Shown: positions 6,693 through 7,229 of the stretch, piece by piece
Numbering within the stretch: the stretch's first letter is position 1
Layout of the letters: every line of letters begins with the position of its first letter
Assembly (NCBI GenBank): GCA_009783805.1
Contig: WRCU01000076.1
Span: 1-7,229 of the forward strand
Source: Oscillospiraceae bacterium
GTDB taxonomy: Bacteria; Bacillota; Clostridia; WRCU01
Length of the DNA stretch: 7,229 bases
Direction: 5' to 3'
Translations under genes and position numbers: made by a program
The notes under the pieces: model-generated
Database searches by the model: none
Told to the model about the DNA's origin: nothing
The model's input: the letters and a program-made list of their open reading frames with translations, nothing else

Positions 6693-6730
6693 GCCAAGGC
6701 CGCACCGGGGAGTGGGGCGCGCCCTTTGGC
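6693..6730. other. Imperfect hairpin in the convergent gap, possible weak terminator
   Basis: GCCAA (6693-6697) pairs with TTGGC (6726-6730), with a partly paired interior and the perfect palindrome GGGCGCGCCC (6715-6724) followed by TTT. It fills the 42-base gap between the glycosidase stop and the stop of the convergent methyltransferase gene, where a bidirectional terminator would be expected. The stem is bulged and the T-run short, so support is weak. Confidence 0.25.
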
Positions 6731-7229
6731 TACGCCTTTCGGAGCGCCACGGTCACCTCGGACCGATTGTAAAACAGCTGTCTGGCCCCTATCAGCATAT
6801 ATGCGCCCGAAAGGCGCGCGACGCAAGCCTTCGCGATCCCCTGGGCGTTCCTGCGCGGCAGCTTGAGCGTCACGACGGCCGCGCCGCCGGAGGCCAGCGA
6901 GCCCGCGAAAGAGGCCATGGCCGCGACGGACTCATGGGGATCCAGCCGCATGTCGCACGCGATCAGGTCGAACGCCATCCCCCGGGTCAGGAAGGCCCCG
7001 TACCCTTCCCGCCTATGGGTGACCCCATCCATCCCGGCCACATAGGGGTGCAGGTCGGCGGGGTCGACGGCGGCCACGCGCATGCCCGCCTCCGCCAGGA
7101 CCTTCGTCCAGCCGCCGGGGGCCGCTCCCAAGTCCAGGGCGTCGCCTCGCGCCCTCAACGAGCCCCCCATCCCGAACGCGGCCAAGGCCTCGCGGAGCTT
7201 CAGCTCCGACCTGCTCACGAACGGCTCCG
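6730..7229 (-). CDS. FtsJ/RlmM-like rRNA 2'-O-ribose methyltransferase, C-terminal part
   Basis: The minus-strand frame is open to the right edge (EPFVSRSELKLREAL), so about 166 C-terminal codons are present and the start lies outside the window. An internal GTG at 7218 is not needed as a start, because the family motif begins before it. It has a Rossmann-type SAM-binding motif, ALDLGAAPGGWT, followed by an acidic residue in AAVDPADL. The K-D-K-E catalytic tetrad known from RrmJ/RlmE can be traced: Lys of SELKL (codon 7200-7198), Asp of CDMR (6954-6952), Lys of TLKLP (6864-6862) and Glu of NRSEVTVAL (6759-6757). Overall wording resembles RlmM (23S rRNA C2498 2'-O-methyltransferase) and its Gram-positive relatives more than TlyA, which would show S4-domain and GGLKL features. 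RNA target and site are inferred. It is convergent with the glycosidase gene. Confidence 0.85.
   Translation of the reverse strand, partial: EPFVSRSELKLREALAAFGMGGSLRARGDALDLGAAPGGWTKVLAEAGMRVAAVDPADLHPYVAGMDGVTHRREGYGAFLTRGMAFDLIACDMRLDPHESVAAMASFAGSLASGGAAVVTLKLPRRNAQGIAKACVARLSGAYMLIGARQLFYNRSEVTVALRKA

Noticed and set aside
1..7229. CRISPR array, tRNA or rRNA genes, insertion sequence ends, phage or defence genes
   Set aside because: I saw no regularly spaced repeats, tRNA- or rRNA-like sequence, transposase motifs or known defence domains on either strand.

Overview
The window is a GC-rich bacterial chromosomal segment with six protein-coding genes and no visible RNA genes, CRISPR array, transposase or phage gene. 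Arg is often AGG and Ile often ATA despite the high GC. Shine-Dalgarno-like G-rich sites precede the starts, and one divergent promoter has a perfect TTGACA box. Together with a HelD-type helicase, a TldD/TldE pair and a membrane-anchored phosphodiester glycosidase with a Clostridia-like juxtamembrane segment, this suggests an anaerobic high-GC Bacillota (Clostridia, perhaps the Family XIII/Anaerovoracaceae area). That placement is inference from remembered family resemblance, not a search.

Layout. The first 340 bases hold the N-terminal end of a HelD-like UvrD/Rep-type helicase on the minus strand, running off the left edge. A divergent intergenic region of about 270 bases (341-610) carries its likely promoter and ribosome binding site, a short palindrome, weaker candidate plus-strand promoters and a structured leader. 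Four plus-strand genes follow: an acyl-CoA synthetase-like adenylate-forming enzyme (GTG start at 611), tldD (2307), a tldE/pmbA-like gene (3697) and a single-pass membrane phosphodiester glycosidase (start between 5029 and 5101). A convergent minus-strand FtsJ/RlmM-like 2'-O-ribose methyltransferase runs off the right edge.

How the genes work together. tldD and tldE are separated by 7 bases, with the tldE ribosome binding site running into the tldD stop codon, so they are almost certainly co-transcribed and form the known TldD-TldE heteromeric metalloprotease. The ligase and the glycosidase lie in the same direction with gaps of about 60 bases, so one transcript is possible, but no shared pathway is evident. 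No RiPP precursor gene or toxin-antitoxin pair that would identify a TldD/E substrate is visible. I do not see a clear new multi-gene system. The least explained element is the glycosidase's long cytoplasmic tail, with a duplicated T-[M/I]-V-M-S-S motif encoded by a nearly perfect 19-base direct repeat.
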